Shown here piece by piece: positions 60,301 to 64,000 of a DNA stretch of 64,000 nucleotides (position 1 is the first letter of the stretch; every line of letters starts with the position of its first letter). Both the position numbers and the translations under genes were made by a program. The DNA is from Varroa destructor (Eukaryota > Arthropoda > Arachnida > Mesostigmata > Varroidae). Below the pieces are notes generated by a model. That model had not been told where the DNA came from and searched no databases. It saw only the letters and a list, made by a program, of their open reading frames with translations. The DNA is taken from the NCBI RefSeq assembly GCF_002443255.2, contig NW_019211457.1, forward strand, positions 45,487,775-45,551,774, in the 5' to 3' direction.

Positions 60301-63300
60301 TTATGGTGTATTCGGTTAGAGAGATTGGTCCACGATGGTACGGCAGCGCATGACGTCCGAGAAACGATACCCGAAAATTGTTCTATGATATCATGTACAG
60401 ACGCGTGTAACCCATAGTAAAAAAAAAGCTCTTTGCCCTACATATGGTGACAGTTCGTTTTAGGCTTCATTAATCAAAGTTCGCGTATCGTAAAGGTCAA
60501 GATCGATTTGCGTCATCCTCTTCACCTGTGTGCCCATGGGCTTGGACTAGACAGGGACGATGGGGAACTTCAAGTCTACGTCGTAGATTTTCTAGGCTAG
60601 ATTTAAAGGCTGTACGTATCTTCTATTCAATGATGAATGCTGAAGATCCATAGTGCCCTTCAACTGCTGTTAAGCGTTACTTCAGACGGCCGGCTTGTGC
60701 CAGCACAAAACGAGGTAGATCTATGGTTTTTCTCGAGCCTAAACGACTTCATTAAGTATCGCTAGATTTACTAAACAAACACGTTACCACAGCACTATCA
60801 CGGAGACTTCTGCGTAGGGATAATGCCTTTTAAGATGTATCAAAAGTTGAGTTAACGCTTTGACTAAGGCATATATATTTCATATGTCTTCCCTATGATT
60901 TAAAGGAGCGATTTTGTTGCCACGTTATTTCGGCGAACGTATTTTTCGATGTTGCTCAATGTATTGGCACTTTTAGCGACACCGTATGGGTGATTCGTTG
61001 TCCAATAGCATTCCAGCGACGTTTTAATTGTATTACCTGCTTGAGCTCTTGCACTACTATAGCATAGTTTTACTAGAACCTGTCTGCGTTAAAAGGCCAA
61101 CGACACGCAGCATAAATAACAGACTTGGTCTTATCGGGCAGATATAGTCGCTGCTGCAGATATAAAACATCACGGTACCTCGTAAGTCAGAAAAGCTGCT
61201 GAAAATACTACAGTACAATGTTTGACCTTGTACAAAGTTGTATTGGTTATAGCGTTACTTCTGAAGGAGAGACAGATCAACCGATTTGCCACTTCATACT
61301 AACGGGTTCCTTCGTTTAGCGTGACGGTTACTCATGCGTATAGGCGTAATGCTGGCAACCAGGCCAAACCCGAATCATTTCCCTTCGACGCCTGTCAGCG
61401 GCGATGCTGGTCTGTTGCTAATGTAGCGGCCTAGACAACGATTCAACATGTAGTAGTAGTTAGACAACATGTAGTTGACGCTTATTACCTATCCCCCGAT
61501 AACTAAGATTCAACTAGTTTTGGTGTCAGGGAATTCTCCAGCCCGCGATCGGTCAGTGGCCTTTCTCGTTTGTTGTTAACCACTCCTCGCTTGCTAACGA
61601 CAGAATAGTTGAGGAAGCCACCATGATTAGCGGAAGCAGACAGAGGTGTTAGAAGAGGACGAACTGTCAAGTACATAGCACCGGTAACGAGTTCGCTGGA
61701 GGAAGCCTATCCGCGGCGAACGGATACGTTAAAAGCTAAATTAACTTGAATTTGCTAATTTTGTTATATGACTAAGAACGAGAGTAAGAGCGAGGAGTAG
61801 GGTGCGAGAAAAGGAAGTTACCATTCTGTTTGCTTGAGGCAGATCCGCTCGACGAGTTACTTGCTAGATGTAACAGCATACGTAGAACGTAGTAGTCTCG
61901 TTTGTATTTTAAATATTTGAACTTGTTGTATCATAGAGATAGAATAGAAGACGGGCTGCATCTAGTAGACGGTATTTTTCGCAAGTAGCGATTCTGTTCC
62001 CATTAACACCTCCAAAGATTTTACTGGACTCGTTATTCTGCCGTAGTTAGTCCATAAACGTGACGAATTAACTTTCATTGTCATAGATGTTCCTCTCACG
62101 ATAGGTGATCTTAAACTTACTGAGCAGACCAACCGAGTTGATCATCATTCGCACAATGAGAGTCTGCCCTCCTCGAAGTCAAAGTTAAAAACGCCTACCG
62201 CAAACGCGCCACGAAATGACGTCCGGTCGTTTTTCGAGTCGCTGCTGCTACTGGATGTCGTTTCAAAACAAATGATTTCGACACGGTTGCGAGTGACACG
62301 CTTTCGTATATTGTGGGTGCCTTCTCAGAAACAAATTATTGGGTATTTTTTACACGATGAGAAAAATCTGCCACCAATACCATCAGACGAAATGACCTGC
62401 TACAGAATTAGAACGTCTTTTTTTTATTTTTCTAGTGTGCCTTGTCGGCGGGCAGACGGAAAGCCATTTTGGTATCGAAAGTTTGCCTCTATAGCGGAAA
62501 TGCGGCAAAGACGGAATGTCCAACCCAGGAAAGTACACGACTCGAAAACGTCGGGCGCAAAACCCATGAGGTGCCAGATCAGATCAGTAATTCCGGTTTG
62601 TCAAACTGCTGATTATAGAAGAGATTCAGGCAATTGCCACCGTGCAGTTCTATCCTATGGCATTAGAAACAAGAGCTCAAACACCAAATCTGAACAAAAA
62701 TTAAGTTCGGGTTTATTTTACTATTACGCGAAGTGATTTTCATTCAAAAATCATGGACCGACATTTTCTATTTCTTCTGGCTTTTCATTAGTAAATGTTA
62801 ATTGAAAGCCCCAGTATAGTCTCGTTATAGTGATGACAAAGTAGAACCGTGCTTTTTGATGGATTATTTGAGAGAAGTCATTCTTTTTTCAAAGTGACTA
62901 ATCGTGGCTGCCTCTCTAACTTAACAGCTGATAGCTTTATCATATATAAACTTGAGTCAATCGAATTTACCTGATTGCATTCTATATTGCCGTCAATAAA
63001 ATATACCAGCAAAAAAATATAATATAATAATAGGTATAGATATAAACCTGGCAATAAAATAATAATACAATATTTTGACTACCAGGACAGACAAGCAAAT
63101 GATCCAAGGGACAGTCAGCTTTATGACAAAAAAATTCTCTGCTCCAGGCAACTGGGAGGTTAACTATTTAATTTTCAATCAGATATGTGAGCACATACAG
63201 AGTGGTTATGTCTGTATCATAACAGTGGTCTGGTCCTATCCGGCAGCATGCATAGCCTTTGTGTAGCAGGCAAAAGGCGGTGTGTTCTCACGTGTCAAAT

Positions 63301-63770
63301 TTAATCGTCGGACAAGATCAACAAGTCACAACTTTTAACTATGTGCTTAGTCTATACTAACAGCGGCTTCTTCTGAAAGTACACAACCAGAATCACTTCT
63401 CATCCCTTCCATTGTCCCAGCCCTTGCATCCTGAAAATATTGACGACTCTGTAGCGTGTCATGTTTATCTACTGATTTTACTAATAATCACTGCCCCACA
63501 ATGATTTCCTATAACGATTGTGCTGCCGCTAGAGTTCCAGTTGTTACTGGACTATATAATAATACCACTAAGCGTCAACTGAACGCTACGTCCTTTTTCA
63601 GCTTCACGAAGCGAATAGTCTGACTTATTCGGCCATGTTTGACATGGTCGCTCTTTCAGCTCTTTATGACCTGCTGCCTTCCAGTTAACCCAGTCCATCT
63701 ACTGAAAATGAGAAGGATTCAAACGCGCTCTTTATGTCGTTTTGAAGGGCCTTGCGAGAACGGCCTTTGC
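57370..63770. other. Long stretch without a supported gene
   Basis: There are open frames on both strands, the largest 154 codons at 62272-62736 (+), without family resemblance. One CAG acceptor with a good T tract near 58371 (+) is followed by only 20 open codons. A partial direct duplication (AGACAAC ... ATGTAGT) lies at 61431-61480. Otherwise this is unstructured AT-rich DNA. Confidence 0.45.
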
Positions 63771-63774
63771 ATAT

Positions 63775-63842
63775 AGATATACACACATACATATATACAC
63801 ACACACACACTACATGTATATATATGTATGTGCGTGTGTATA
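63775..63842. repeat. Palindromic CA/TA/TG repeat
   Basis: TA and CA dinucleotide runs are followed by a TA core and then TG runs, so that the right half is an imperfect reverse complement of the left. Confidence 0.8.
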
Positions 63843-64000
63843 TTCTTCTGCGTAGCTACGACGGCAATCGTCGCAGATGACACAGTCTGTCAAAGTATCA
63901 TTTCTAAGCATTATGGGTATTATCAGCCGCTGCGCTATTCATCTCCAGCCGCAGTTACCAGTTTCCAGTCTCACCAATGTGTTTATTAATGGGGTTATCA

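Noticed and set aside
62272..62736. 154-codon plus-strand frame
   Set aside because: No motif, no splice or poly(A) support; length alone is not enough.

Overview
This is a eukaryotic nuclear window. It is AT-rich, with short exons between GT...AG splice sites, long empty introns and intergenic stretches, many microsatellites and one 100-base N gap. The recognisable proteins point to an arthropod: a Pur-alpha protein that reads like the insect form, and a CDP-alcohol phosphotransferase that resembles ceramide phosphoethanolamine synthase (CPES), an enzyme typical of arthropods. A mite or another chelicerate would fit, but that is inference. I see no bacterial, plasmid or phage features and no CRISPR array.

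Layout. (1) 4.1-5.4 kb, minus strand: two internal exons of Pur-alpha. They carry PUR repeat I and most of repeat II. The first exon and the third repeat are not found, and the 3' part probably lies beyond the left edge. (2) About 9.9-35 kb: a mosaic of GC-rich islands rich in CpG and trinucleotide repeats, with AT-rich DNA between. It holds short open segments ending at good splice donors, best on the minus strand at 29.9-31.2 kb, which may be the 5' end of an unassigned gene. A plus-strand terminal exon encoding a very basic 62-residue product lies at 35.3 kb, with a poly(A) signal. (3) 35.5-42.6 kb: AT-rich, with the N gap inside a TA repeat. (4) 43.3-49.0 kb, plus strand: a complete five-exon gene of 411 codons for a coiled-coil protein I cannot name. 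(5) 52.4-56.3 kb, minus strand: a five-exon gene with a CDP-alcohol phosphotransferase motif, best read as a CPES-like enzyme. Its last four exons join with matching phases; the first junction is uncertain. (6) 57.4-64 kb: mostly empty, apart from one small exon candidate.

The coiled-coil gene and the CPES-like gene converge, with about 3.4 kb between their stop codons. The genes do not form a pathway; this is an ordinary stretch of an intron-rich animal genome. I did not find a convincing novel multi-gene system. The items most worth a second look are a 20-nt-arm hairpin just after the CPES-like stop codon, a possible poison exon in intron 1 of the coiled-coil gene, the unassigned coiled-coil protein, and the cluster of exon-like segments and trinucleotide repeats near 30-32 kb.
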